Shown: positions 47,112 through 55,922 of the stretch, piece by piece | How the letters are laid out: every line of letters begins with the position of its first letter | How positions within the stretch are numbered: position 1 is the stretch's first letter | Source: Novipirellula aureliae | GTDB taxonomy: Bacteria > Planctomycetota > Planctomycetia > Pirellulales > Pirellulaceae | Direction of reading: 5' to 3' | Length of the DNA: 64,000 bases | Assembly: GCF_007860185.1 (NCBI RefSeq) | Contig: NZ_SJPY01000008.1 | Location: forward strand, 273,358 to 337,357 | Notes under the pieces: generated by a model | The model's database searches: none | The model's input: the letters and a program-made list of their open reading frames with translations, nothing else | Told to the model about the DNA's origin: nothing | Translations under genes and position numbers: made by a program

Positions 47112-48865
47112 GCGGAATCTCCTGCCCCACCACGGTCTTTTTCAAGCGATACATCAAACTCGCTTAACGCCGGGATCATCATCGCCGCAATCGTAAAGCC
47201 GTAGCCGACGACCAATGGAAAGACGACAAGCAAATGATCGGTTTGCAGCAGGAATTGCGTGATCGCATAGAATGTGATGAGCGGCAACAAAAACGAGGCG
47301 GAAAAGATCGCAGACGACGGATTTCGCCAACCAAGTGACGCGAACAATGCCGCACCACCACCAAGAATCATTACCAAGAACGGCGCGAGCTGTAGTTGAA
47401 ATGCACCTCGAAAACTGACCATGATCGTCATGCATATCGCGATCCCAACGCACAAGAAAAATACCGTCCCGAGACTGGCCAACGTCGCGGTTCGGCCTGC
47501 AACATAGTTGAGCCCAGAATGGATCCCAAGCATCGTGACGAAAAGATACAAGACGATCGCACCGACAAACAGGTACGTCGCATTTTCAGCTGATATGACG
47601 TTTGCATAGGCCATGTACCCAACTAGCAACAGTGGCAAAATGATCATCTCTTTGGCGACGTAGAGCACCCCCAGTAGCTTTCCAAACACGAACTCACGTG
47701 GCGAAATGTCCGTTACCAGCAAAAGATCCAATGCCAATCCATCCCGCTCGCCCGTGACCGCATTGACGGCCAAGGCGTTGACGAGCACCAAACTGATCAC
47801 GCCGAGCAATGCCAACGGCAACGTCGCGGCTGGCAATGCACGTCCGACTCGGCCTGCCGGTTCGAAGGCAACCCCACTTTGAACTTGAAAAAAAACCGTG
47901 GCGGTCGTTAGTAAAAAGAGAATGACAAATGCCGTACGAATCATCACGACTTTGCGTCCATAGGCCCACGTGCAGATTTCTCGCCAGAGGATGGGATTCT
48001 TCCAAACATGCTTTGGCTGACGAACCTTCCAACTCGCTGGCTCTCCCTGTTCCGATGCTTCGCTTTGTAATTGAGTTTGGCGAAGTTCACGCGACGGGTT
48101 CCAAACACGAACTTTGGCGATGCCAAATGCGATTACGACTACCGACAAAACAACGGACATCACCACAAACGACTGAACGCCAGTCGCGGTTTGGTTGGAC
48201 AAACTTGCCAACGGAGACGAGGCCGCGAACAAAGCACGTGGGGGGCTAAACGCCAATGAGATCGTTTCGGGAACCGTTCCCAAAAGCGTTATCCATTCAC
48301 CAAAGGCCAAGTACATTAAAAGTAACAGTACCGTCAATGCGATGGCTTGAAACGTTTTCTCACGCCACAAACCAACCACCGTCCCGACACTGGCGGCAAA
48401 CAAGATGGCAGCCGCGGTCACGATGAAGACCCCCAACACCTGCTCGGGGGATACCCCACCCATCAAGGGCAGTACCAAAAAGAGAGGTAACGCCGCCAAT
48501 AGCATCGCCAGGGGGTTCAGCAAACTGGCTGTTAATTTCCCTGCGACGACCTCAAACCCGCTCAGCCGAGTCATCAAGAGTAAGATTAAGGTGCGGCGAT
48601 CTTTTTCCTGGGCCACACTGCTGGCCGCGCCAACCGCCGCCAGACTAGCGAGTACCAACAATTGAAGCGGTGACAACAATGCAAACATCCATCCGCCAAA
48701 ACGAGCGGAATCGGATGTCGCCAATAGCGATCGAGAACCGTCAAGTACCAAATAGCCGGTACACAACAACAGAAACAGAACCAGAACATAAACCGCTCGG
48801 CTGAGATAGGTTTTTGGACGCAAAGGCACGACCGATGCTTCGCGATTAAATACGGGGCCAAACAT
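47108..48865 (-). CDS. ABC-2 type permease-like protein
   Basis: 585 aa with about 12 membrane segments. KDRRTLILLLMTRLSGFEVV, AGKLTASLLNPLAMLL and the later GERDGLALDLLLVTDISPRE then FVFGKLLGVLYVAKEMIIL are two copies of the ABC-2 permease signature, so the protein is an internal duplication. No ATPase gene is adjacent; it must use one from elsewhere. First gene of an operon with two CNNM proteins, an unusual pairing. Confidence 0.85.
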   Translation of the reverse strand: MFGPVFNREASVVPLRPKTYLSRAVYVLVLFLLLCTGYLVLDGSRSLLATSDSARFGGWMFALLSPLQLLVLASLAAVGAASSVAQEKDRRTLILLLMTRLSGFEVVAGKLTASLLNPLAMLLAALPLFLVLPLMGGVSPEQVLGVFIVTAAAILFAASVGTVVGLWREKTFQAIALTVLLLLMYLAFGEWITLLGTVPETISLAFSPPRALFAASSPLASLSNQTATGVQSFVVMSVVLSVVVIAFGIAKVRVWNPSRELRQTQLQSEASEQGEPASWKVRQPKHVWKNPILWREICTWAYGRKVVMIRTAFVILFLLTTATVFFQVQSGVAFEPAGRVGRALPAATLPLALLGVISLVLVNALAVNAVTGERDGLALDLLLVTDISPREFVFGKLLGVLYVAKEMIILPLLLVGYMAYANVISAENATYLFVGAIVLYLFVTMLGIHSGLNYVAGRTATLASLGTVFFLCVGIAICMTIMVSFRGAFQLQLAPFLVMILGGGAALFASLGWRNPSSAIFSASFLLPLITFYAITQFLLQTDHLLVVFPLVVGYGFTIAAMMIPALSEFDVSLEKDRGGAGDSA

Positions 48866-49108
48866 GAGTGGGCTAGCGTGGGAAAAGGAAAAATGAAAAT
48901 CCGAGGAGCTTAGATTACCAAACCGTGGCCGCTTGGGTGAGCCCTACGACCGTCATCGCCGGAAAATCTAAATCAATTTGCAATCGAACCAGCCTGTTTC
49001 CGCAACGATTTTTTCGCTTGATACCATCTCTACGCTGTGCGGCGCACTATGGTTTTGATGTCCGAGCGGACTTTGAAGCCATCGATGGAACAGATCACGA
49101 GCAATACC

Positions 49109-49303
49109 ATGACCAAGCAATCTGCACGAAATGCCGTCCTGTCATTCCTGACGGAAGAAGACGCTACGACTGCGGTCGAGTATGCCGTCATGCTGGCGCT
49201 CATTGTTCTTGCTTGTATTGGAAGCGTGGGAGTGCTGTCAGACAGGACAAGCGCGAGCTTTGACGATTCAGCCGACGCGATCACGGGCGCATTTGGCAGC
49301 TGA
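49109..49303 (+). CDS. Flp-type (type IVb) pilin-like protein
   Basis: 64 aa from the ATG at 49109 (an in-frame ATG at 49085 would add 8 residues). The N-terminal half FLTEEDATTAVEYAVMLALI has the Flp pilin layout: a short leader, E at +5 of the mature protein in TAVEYA, and a hydrophobic helix. Flp pilins build tight-adherence (Tad) pili after cleavage by a prepilin peptidase. No tad genes are in the window; orphan flp genes are common in planctomycetes. Confidence 0.85.
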   Translation: MTKQSARNAVLSFLTEEDATTAVEYAVMLALIVLACIGSVGVLSDRTSASFDDSADAITGAFGS

Positions 49304-49307
49304 TACC

Positions 49308-49775
49308 ATGAATTGGAAATCGCTCCCCTCTCTGTCGACTCGAAAATACCTGATTGCCGACCCCTATGTCCAAGGAGCGATTCTGCGGCGAGTCGCCCTG
49401 TATGCAATGGCAGCGTTCGCCTACTACGTCGTTGTGATCTTTTTTTCGGTTTACATCTCGGACAATCAGACACCGCCTTCCGAACGCCTACTGACCTTTA
49501 TCGATGATGCAATCACCTGGTTGCCAGGCCTGTTGGTGCTTGGCCCAATCGCCGCCTACGATCTGCTAACGATGACCAATCGCTTCGCAGGACCGATTTG
49601 TCGCTTGCGGCGGGAAATGCGTTTACTGATTGACAATCAAAGCGCCTCCGAACTGCACTTTCGAGAACACGATCATTGGAGCGACGTCGCAGAGGTCTAC
49701 AATGAACTCCGCAAAGAAGTGATCGACCTTCGCCAAGAGGTCGCCAATCGTCACAGCGAACCGCCAACCTCCTAG
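49308..49775 (+). CDS. Two-helix membrane protein with HAMP-like region
   Basis: 155 aa; the ATG is 5 bases after the pilin stop. Two membrane helices (YAMAAFAYYVVVIFFSVYI and TWLPGLLVLGPIAAYDLL) and then FAGPICRLRREMRLLIDNQS with a heptad-like C-terminal helix (VYNELRKEVIDLRQEVANR). The proline after helix 2 and the following helix resemble a HAMP linker, but no kinase or methyl-accepting domain follows. It may sense or pass a signal to a partner, or support pilus assembly. Confidence 0.75.
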   Translation: MNWKSLPSLSTRKYLIADPYVQGAILRRVALYAMAAFAYYVVVIFFSVYISDNQTPPSERLLTFIDDAITWLPGLLVLGPIAAYDLLTMTNRFAGPICRLRREMRLLIDNQSASELHFREHDHWSDVAEVYNELRKEVIDLRQEVANRHSEPPTS

Positions 49776-49924
49776 TGCTGCGTCTAGATCAAAAGTCAGG
49801 CTCCACCGAAGAATCCGTGGATAGAAGAATCCGTGGATAGTTGCACCATCGACCCACTAGCCCAGAGAGGCCAAAAATCAGGGTTGGTCGTCCACTACCC
49901 TAAACGAGACCTGACGCACCCCCT

Positions 49925-49990
49925 CGTGGCTCTACCGTGGCTCTACCGTGGCTCTACCGTGGCTCTACGTGGCTCTACCGTGGCTCTACC
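49925..49990. repeat. Minisatellite, 6 x ~11 bp
   Basis: Six copies of GTGGCTCTACC, one lacking a C, between the HAMP-like gene and the end of the oxidase gene. A dispersed string (CACCGAAGAATCCGTGG, also near 15457) lies just upstream at about 49803. Confidence 0.85.
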
Positions 49991-50003
49991 GTGAATCGAA
50001 TGA

Positions 50004-50624
50004 CTAATGACCAATCACAAAGCCACCAGTGGTGGACCAGAAAGATATCAGCATTACGATCCACACCAGATCTAAGAAGTGCCAATACTGAGCTGCAAAC
50101 CGGATCGGCCAATAACACTCATGGTCATACTTGCGCCTGAGTGTCCTCACCAAGACGATCGCTAGAGCGATGATCCCGCCTGCGACATGCAGTGCGTGCA
50201 AGAATACCAAGACGGCAACCATCCCCGCCAAGCCTTTGCCGTTGCCCTCCGCTAACGCTGGGCCGCTGAGCATTTCGTTGGTTGCCGTCAACTGCATCCC
50301 GGTAAAGCCGATCGCCAACACTAAACTGACGATGATCCAGAACACCGTGCGGACTCGTTTTTCGCGGCGAATTGCTAAAGTCGCCAGATGCAGCGTCCCG
50401 CTCGTTGCAAACAGCATGACGGTGCTGAACAGGTAATCCATCGGTAGCGGTACAAGCGACAATGGGTCATCACGCCGCCAATAAGCATAGAATCCGTAAA
50501 GCAGAACGCTGCTGAGGAAAAACATCACCAGCGACGCGAGCAGCAACCAGCCCCCCTGTTGAAAGCGGCGATCGATTGGCGATGGGGCCTTCGAAAGAGG
50601 AATGGAATAGGCTGAGGGTGACAT
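50004..50624 (-). CDS. Cytochrome c oxidase subunit III-like protein
   Basis: 206 aa, five hydrophobic helices. FSTVMLFATSGTLHLATLAI, FLHALHVAGGIIALAIVLVR and QYWHFLDLVWIVMLISFWST carry the conserved His and Glu/Asp positions of subunit III of haem-copper oxidases. The protein stabilises subunit I in the respiratory complex. Subunits I and II are not in the window, so it is detached from the usual cluster or the cluster lies elsewhere. Confidence 0.88.
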   Translation of the reverse strand: MSPSAYSIPLSKAPSPIDRRFQQGGWLLLASLVMFFLSSVLLYGFYAYWRRDDPLSLVPLPMDYLFSTVMLFATSGTLHLATLAIRREKRVRTVFWIIVSLVLAIGFTGMQLTATNEMLSGPALAEGNGKGLAGMVAVLVFLHALHVAGGIIALAIVLVRTLRRKYDHECYWPIRFAAQYWHFLDLVWIVMLISFWSTTGGFVIGH

Positions 50625-50699
50625 AACCGTTTTGTCTCTGTGGTTCTGGCGGAGTACCTTTTCTGCGGTATTCTACCAACCTGAATAGGATAAAACATC

Positions 50700-50835
50700 G
50701 GCCGCTAGCGGGCTGTCGATTGAATCGTTTAACGCTTAGCCGAAGACGCCAGCTTTTTCATAAGCGGTCGCCTATGGCTTGGCGTTAAACAATAAGTCGA
50801 GTCAAACCGATTAAATCGACAGCCCGCTTGCCGCC
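50700..50835. mobile_element. MITE-like long-hairpin element
   Basis: Ends pair over about 20 bases (left AGCGGGCTGTCGATT at 50707-50721, right AATCGACAGCCCGCT at 50814-50828, with further matches outside), and inside GTTTAACGC pairs with GCGTTAAAC. The whole 136 bases can fold as one long imperfect hairpin. A left-arm-only copy is at 24841-24877. No open frame, so a non-autonomous element. Confidence 0.65.
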
Positions 50836-50863
50836 GTTTCGCTAAGAGGATGCAGTTAATAGG

Positions 50864-51964
50864 ATGGCAGGGAAAGATTCTGCCGATTACAATCTTTTCC
50901 TCACAAATTCTTTGATTTACCCAAAAGGAATCGTCTTGGTCCAGCCGCCACCGATTGAATCGACTGATGACGCGACCGCATCGGTTCGCTTGGTTTCTGC
51001 GTGCAAGCGAGTTCGTGAACAGGTGGCTCGGGTGGTTGTCGGCCAAGAGGAAGTGATCGAACAACTCTTGATCGCTATCCTTGCTCGTGGCCATTGCTTG
51101 CTCGAAGGGGTGCCTGGACTGGCCAAGACTCTGATGATCCGCACGTTGGCGGATTCGATGCATCTGTCGTTCCGCAGAATCCAGTTTACTCCCGACTTGA
51201 TGCCCGGCGATATTACCGGGACCGAGATTATTCAAGAAGATCCGGCGACAGGACGACGCGAATTTCGCTTCGAACGTGGACCGATTTTTACCCAAATGTT
51301 GTTGGCGGACGAAATCAACCGTACACCACCGAAGACGCAAGCGGCTTTGCTCGAAGCGATGCAGGAACACGAGGTCACGACCGCTGGAAAAACCGTTCGC
51401 TTGACCGAACCCTTCTTCGTCTTGGCAACGCAAAACCCGATCGAACAAGAAGGCACCTACCCATTGCCCGAGGCCCAACGTGACCGATTTCTGTTCCACG
51501 TTTTGGTTGGCTACCCCTCGCGTGACGAGGAAGCGGAGATCGTTGATCGTACGACATCCAACTTTCAAGCGTCGGTCGAACCAGTGATGACGGGCGAACA
51601 AATTGTCGGGTTTCAACAAACCGTCCGCGACGTTCCGCTGCCACCCCACGTCAAACAATGGGTCCTCGATGCTGTCCGTACCCTTCGCCCCGGCGACATT
51701 CAAGCCGCCAAATGGACCAACGAGTTGATTCAGTGGGGACCGGGACCGCGAGCGAGCCAGCAATTAGTGCTGGCCGCGAAGGCTCGAGCCCTGCTCCATG
51801 GACGGCCGTGTGTCTCGATGGAGGATGTTCAAACATTGTCGCTGCCTGTACTTCGGCATCGCATCGTCCCCACCTTTGCCGCCGAAGCCGAAGGCATCAC
51901 CATTGACGACTTGATCCGCCGAATGTGCGACGAAATCAAACCGGTGCCAGAACGAGTGATGTAG
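50864..51964 (+). CDS. MoxR-family AAA ATPase
   Basis: 366 aa. Walker A-like EGVPGLAKT, sensor phrases [38 protein letters not shown] (Walker B), [12 protein letters not shown] and [20 protein letters not shown] are all canonical for MoxR ATPases, which act as chaperones that activate partner proteins, often with DUF58 and VWA proteins. No such partner is downstream here. The start is uncertain: ATG 50864, or TTG 50936, which has AAAAGGA at a good distance and better matches the usual N-terminus. Confidence 0.93.
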   Translation: MAGKDSADYNLFLTNSLIYPKGIVLVQPPPIESTDDATASVRLVSACKRVREQVARVVVGQEEVIEQLLIAILARGHCLLEGVPGLAKTLMIRTLADSMHLSFRRIQFTPDLMPGDITGTEIIQEDPATGRREFRFERGPIFTQMLLADEINRTPPKTQAALLEAMQEHEVTTAGKTVRLTEPFFVLATQNPIEQEGTYPLPEAQRDRFLFHVLVGYPSRDEEAEIVDRTTSNFQASVEPVMTGEQIVGFQQTVRDVPLPPHVKQWVLDAVRTLRPGDIQAAKWTNELIQWGPGPRASQQLVLAAKARALLHGRPCVSMEDVQTLSLPVLRHRIVPTFAAEAEGITIDDLIRRMCDEIKPVPERVM

Positions 51965-51975
51965 ACCATCCGCTC

Positions 51976-52656
51976 CTAAACACGGCGGTGCAAACTCGCA
52001 CGAATCATTTCAAAATGTAGCCGGTGCTCCGCCAACTCACGAAACCCTAACGATTTCAGCAACGGCTGTGGATCAATGATCCGACGCGAGGCGAGTCCCG
52101 TTTGCCAACGAAAGAAAACGTGCATCACATGCAGCCAAAACTTCGCCCAAATTCGCCGAATCCCGCCCCCAGGCTCTTGGAAATCGACGAGATACCAGAT
52201 GCCCTCAGGACGCAGCCAATCCGCAATGCTTGAGACCACATGAGAGAACACCGGTTCATCGAAACAGTCAAGGAAGAATGCGGTGAAAACGATGTCATAA
52301 CGAGAGGATGGTAGTGCAACGGAATCGACCGGAGCAGCTAGCCAGTTGACGCGTTTAACCATTCCGAGTCTTTTAATGCGACGCTGCTGAATTGCCAACA
52401 TCTTCGCACTGACGTCAACGCTGAAAACGTTCGCGTCTGGACAACACTCCAAAAAAGCGGCTAGCAATCTGCCATCACCATCGCCCAGAAACAGCACCTC
52501 CAACCGCTCTTGATGCTGCTTCGACTTGGCTTGTTCGAGCAGGGTCGGAAGCAGCGAGACGCGGGCGCGATCGAGTGTTCCTCCGAAACGCAAACGCTCA
52601 ATCATCTGATACCAAGGAGCCAATCGATCGTAGCCCGATCGCAACTTGTCACTCAT
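51976..52656 (-). CDS. Class I SAM-dependent methyltransferase
   Basis: 226 aa from the ATG at 52656, which overlaps the upstream gene's stop as ATGA. SAM-binding motifs: VLFLGDGDGRLLAAFLE (motif I), VFSVDVSAKML (acidic residue), YDIVFTAFFLDCF and LRPEGIWYLVDFQ. The phrase YDRLAPWYQMIERLRFG at the start is like small-molecule or quinone methyltransferases (UbiE type). Its tight coupling to a UbiA-like gene supports a lipid or quinone substrate; this is inference. Confidence 0.87.
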   Translation of the reverse strand: MSDKLRSGYDRLAPWYQMIERLRFGGTLDRARVSLLPTLLEQAKSKQHQERLEVLFLGDGDGRLLAAFLECCPDANVFSVDVSAKMLAIQQRRIKRLGMVKRVNWLAAPVDSVALPSSRYDIVFTAFFLDCFDEPVFSHVVSSIADWLRPEGIWYLVDFQEPGGGIRRIWAKFWLHVMHVFFRWQTGLASRRIIDPQPLLKSLGFRELAEHRLHFEMIRASLHRRV

Positions 52657-53573
52657 CGGTACAACACCAATACCACTAGCGGCGATAACAGTGCACTGTC
52701 CGCCAACAAGCCGTAGCGAGTTTTCTTGCTCCAATCATTGGCACGGTCGATGGCATAAGAAAGCAACATCAACCCGACGCTACTGATAGAGATTGCTAAT
52801 GTGATCGGATACGAAACGATGTCAGCATGGTTGGCTATCATCGCTGCGGCGACTAGCAAAAAAGCGAGCAGCGGGATGCGTGAGCAAAGACTCGGAAACA
52901 AGCGTATCGCCGAACCGATGTTTTGTAATTGATCGCTCTTTCGCTGAGCAGCTGCCACGCAAAAGCAATTTAATAAAAACAGCCATGACAAAAGCGCCGT
53001 CAACACGAGCGTGGATAAGGTGTTCTTCGACACAAAAATGGGTAAGCAAACACCGAGCGAGAAAAGCCCTGCTACAAAGAATTCCTTGGGCAACCACTGC
53101 CCAGTTGTAGGTCGTCCGTGAACCACCCAGCCATAGAAAAGCACAACGCTAAACAGGATCGCTCCGGCAATCACCAAGAAAGAGTCAACGAACAGAATCG
53201 CTAATAGGCCATTGAAGACAAACGCCCCACACCAAATCGGCCACAAAACCCATCCCCATTTGTTGGCAAACTGGTGCCGCAGGGGAACGTCCAACTGAAA
53301 ATCTAATCGCCGACAATCCAGCAAACGGTCGGCAATGTAGACTAACCATACGGTGAGAAACAGCAGCAAATGAATCAGCGGTTTGGGTTTTTCACTGAGA
53401 GTGACCGACAGCCAATATTGCCAACAAATCGCCACGATCGGTGCATCAAGAGCGATCAAATTCGGAACTTCGATCACACGCCAAAATGACGCCAGCATCA
53501 CTCGCGGTTTCTCGACGACCCCGTTGCCATCAAAATCATCGGTGAACTCATCCGTGACGTTTGCTGTTTGCAT
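52653..53573 (-). CDS. UbiA-like polytopic membrane protein
   Basis: 306 aa, about eight membrane segments. The loop VWLVYIADRLLDCRRLD has a D-x-x-x-D arrangement like the first Asp-rich motif of UbiA prenyltransferases, and LLSYAIDRAND may take the place of the second. UbiA enzymes join a prenyl diphosphate to an aromatic acceptor in the membrane. The motifs are degenerate, so the assignment is tentative. Upstream of and coupled to the methyltransferase. Confidence 0.65.
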   Translation of the reverse strand: MQTANVTDEFTDDFDGNGVVEKPRVMLASFWRVIEVPNLIALDAPIVAICWQYWLSVTLSEKPKPLIHLLLFLTVWLVYIADRLLDCRRLDFQLDVPLRHQFANKWGWVLWPIWCGAFVFNGLLAILFVDSFLVIAGAILFSVVLFYGWVVHGRPTTGQWLPKEFFVAGLFSLGVCLPIFVSKNTLSTLVLTALLSWLFLLNCFCVAAAQRKSDQLQNIGSAIRLFPSLCSRIPLLAFLLVAAAMIANHADIVSYPITLAISISSVGLMLLSYAIDRANDWSKKTRYGLLADSALLSPLVVLVLYR

Positions 53574-54443
53574 GTTAAGTGCCGATAATAGGAGGCATCA
53601 TTTTCCCGCAAGACGGCCTGACTGCATTTGCCGCCCCATCGGAGGCACGCGTTTTTACTATCCATGCTTACTCTGTGCAACCATCGCCATCGAGGAATCG
53701 TTCGAGGAATCGTTCGAGGAATCGTTCAATTTGATGCACGAAGGCTTTGGCCGCAAAGAACGCGACGCCTCCCTTTACCGTGTGAGCCGCTCGCGCCGTC
53801 GCGATTGCGGCGCCGCATCGCAGACCATCGTCGAGCTCGGTCATCCGAACGACGCATTCCCCCTATCAGAACTCGGCTGATTTCTTGTTTCGTCTCGTCG
53901 TCACAACCACCTGATCGCTGGCACCTGATCGCTGGCACCTGATCGCTGGCACCTGATCGCTGGCACCTGATCGCTGGCGAAGGTGAACAAAATCGAGCAT
54001 GCCCTCTGCCAAATCGTCATCGTTTTGGCTTGCTCCGTCCGCCTCATCTCGCTGGGAGCGAGGGCAAGAGGAGGCGGAACCTTCGTCTAATTCCAAAGTC
54101 AACGGGACGGTGCCATCCTCCCGTGTTTTTTCTCCCATCACGTGCCAGCTTCGAGGTAGGGATGATTCGATGATGTCTTCAATTGTTCACGCCCCTCCAT
54201 AGAGCCGGCCAGCAAACGCAGTAAAAAGTTTGAGCAAAAATTGCTTGACCTGGGCTTGGAGGTGCCCGACACGGGACGAAAATTCCAAGCGGTGATAATC
54301 CTCCTCGAACCGGTGATAACGAGTTGCATTCCCACCGCCCGCGTCATAACATGAACTTATCGGGAACACGATTCCACTCAACTCGCCGGAGCTGACAGGC
54401 TGCTGCTGTCACCCAAGAGCACGAAGTGCAGACGGACGCTGCC
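53574..54443. other. Repeat-rich intergenic region left of the integron
   Basis: 870 bases without a supported gene. It has three perfect 12-bp tandem copies CGAGGAATCGTT (53691-53726) and five perfect 14-bp copies CACCTGATCGCTGG (53908-53977). The open frames across it are in low-complexity or overlapping frames. The region borders the 3' end of the integrase pseudogene. Confidence 0.6.
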
Positions 54444-55683
54444 TTAACTTGCGAACTCCAACCGATCCACTGGACTCGTCACGACCAGACCAGGTCGGTT
54501 CATCACATGCGTGTAGATCATCGTCGTCTTAACGTCCTTGTGACCGAGTAGTTCTTGAACCGTGCGAATGTCCGCGCCATCTTCAAGCATGTGAGTTGCG
54601 AACGAATGTCGTAGAGAATGCGGTTTTGCGTTCTTCACAATCGCTGTTCTGCGAAGTGCTTTGGCAAAATGGGGTGGAAAGGTCTTCTCGTGCAGATGAT
54701 GGCGGCGAGTCGCTCCGCTACGCGGGTCACGCGAAAGTCGAACCGATGGAAAGAGATACTGCCAGCCGAATTCCCGAGCAGCATTGGGGTACTTCCGTGC
54801 CAAAGCATACCCTTGCCGTCGCGGACGAGAATTTGTCTCGTTTCCAAACAAATATCTTTCACGCGCAGCGTTCGGCACTCGCGATGCCTCAATCCGCTTC
54901 CATACATCAACAAAAACATCAATCGATAGACGCCCGAGAAAGACGGATAGAGACTTCTCACCTCTTTTTTGGTTAGCACGACCGGTCGGTACTCGCTTGC
55001 CTTGGCGCGAACCGCCTGCACAAACTTCAAGTCTCGACCCAGAACTTTTTCATAGAAGAACAGAATCGCCGAGAGGGCCTGGTTCTGACTGTTGGCTGCG
55101 ACGTTTCGCTCAATCGCCAGATCCGTTAAGAAATCACCAATTTCCGGTTCGCCAAATCGTTCCAATCGATCATCGTCCAAATGGCGTATGAATTTCTTAA
55201 CCTGACCCACATAGGCGTCTTCCGTACTTTTAGGATGATGCAACCGCCGGAGCGTCGCCCGCATTCGCTGGATACACTTAGGCTCCGAGAGGTCGATTTG
55301 CCCTGGATTGCCTTCGCCCGCCACCAAATTAGGTTGATAATCAAGTTCTGCAGCGCCTGCCGATTTCTCACGCCGCGCAATCGCCTGCAATGTCTCTCGG
55401 ATTGGCCGAAAGTCGACCTCATTCGATTGCCGCACGGTGGCCTGATAAATTTCAATCGCGCGAGCGGCCTGCAACCGACGCCAAGCTGGTATCTTCGAGT
55501 CACGCAAGCTCCTCAAAACTCGATCACCAACTCCTCGCTGACCGCGATCGGGCCTTCCGATCCCGTTGCCGAAGAAACCGATTTCCTAGCCGCGTAGCTC
55601 CCCATCCACTTTGGAAACCAAGTTCGCTCATTTTCCGGCAAGTTCATCACAGCCAAACATTGCCGATACCGATCCAAAGACAT
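54444..55683 (-). pseudogene. intI: Integron integrase (IntI-type tyrosine recombinase), broken
   Basis: Reading from the ATG at 55683: SLDRYRQCLAVMNLPENERT to EELVIEF, then a stop at 55513; the next frame continues at once with LRSLRDSKIPAWRRLQAARA, so one T was lost from a T-run near 55515. The core-binding and first catalytic part is intact ([20 protein letters not shown]). After LVRDGKG (near 54810) the frame changes to [20 protein letters not shown]; the ~35-40 residues that lie between these phrases in intact IntI proteins are missing. The IntI-specific patch ([31 protein letters not shown]), the HxxR in [12 protein letters not shown] and the nucleophile Tyr in TTMIYTHVM remain. Two lesions make it inactive. 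Confidence 0.88.
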
Positions 55684-55764
55684 CTGAATTCCCCCCCTTA
55701 GACAGACAAACAACTTTACCGAACCACTTTTATGCCACAAAAAACACGAGTTGTCAAGCATACA

Positions 55765-55779
55765 CCACCCGATGGGTGG
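55765..55779. promoter_or_regulatory. Inverted repeat between intI and attI
   Basis: CCACCC-GAT-GGGTGG, with flanking GCATACA and CATACC extending the symmetry. It lies about 85 bases upstream of the intI start and could be an operator for intI or an end-proximal hairpin. It does not resemble a LexA box. Confidence 0.4.
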
Positions 55780-55807
55780 CATACCTCTAGGGGGTTCCGA
55801 TTATCCG

Positions 55808-55836
55808 TTGTTGAACTACCGATAATGTGGTATTAT
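55808..55836 (+). promoter_or_regulatory. Candidate cassette promoter Pc
   Basis: TTGTTG (55808-55813), 17 bases, TATTAT (55831-55836), pointing into the array and ending 28 bases before the attI crossover. The -10 box is good (5 of 6), the -35 box poor. The position is where Pc is expected in integrons. Confidence 0.45.
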
Positions 55837-55857
55837 CTGCAGTTGTTTATCTAATAA

Positions 55858-55870
55858 TTAATTGTTGCAC
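55858..55870 (+). other. attI: Putative attI crossover site
   Basis: GTTGCAC at 55864-55870, about 180 bases upstream of the intI start. It is the exact reverse complement of the R'' box GTGCAAC (57325-57331) of the first attC, as expected if the first cassette begins here at G^TT. Confidence 0.65.
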
Positions 55871-55922
55871 TGGCCTTCGGGGGTTTGAATTCGACGCGGC
55901 TTTGATGATTGACTGATCGTAG

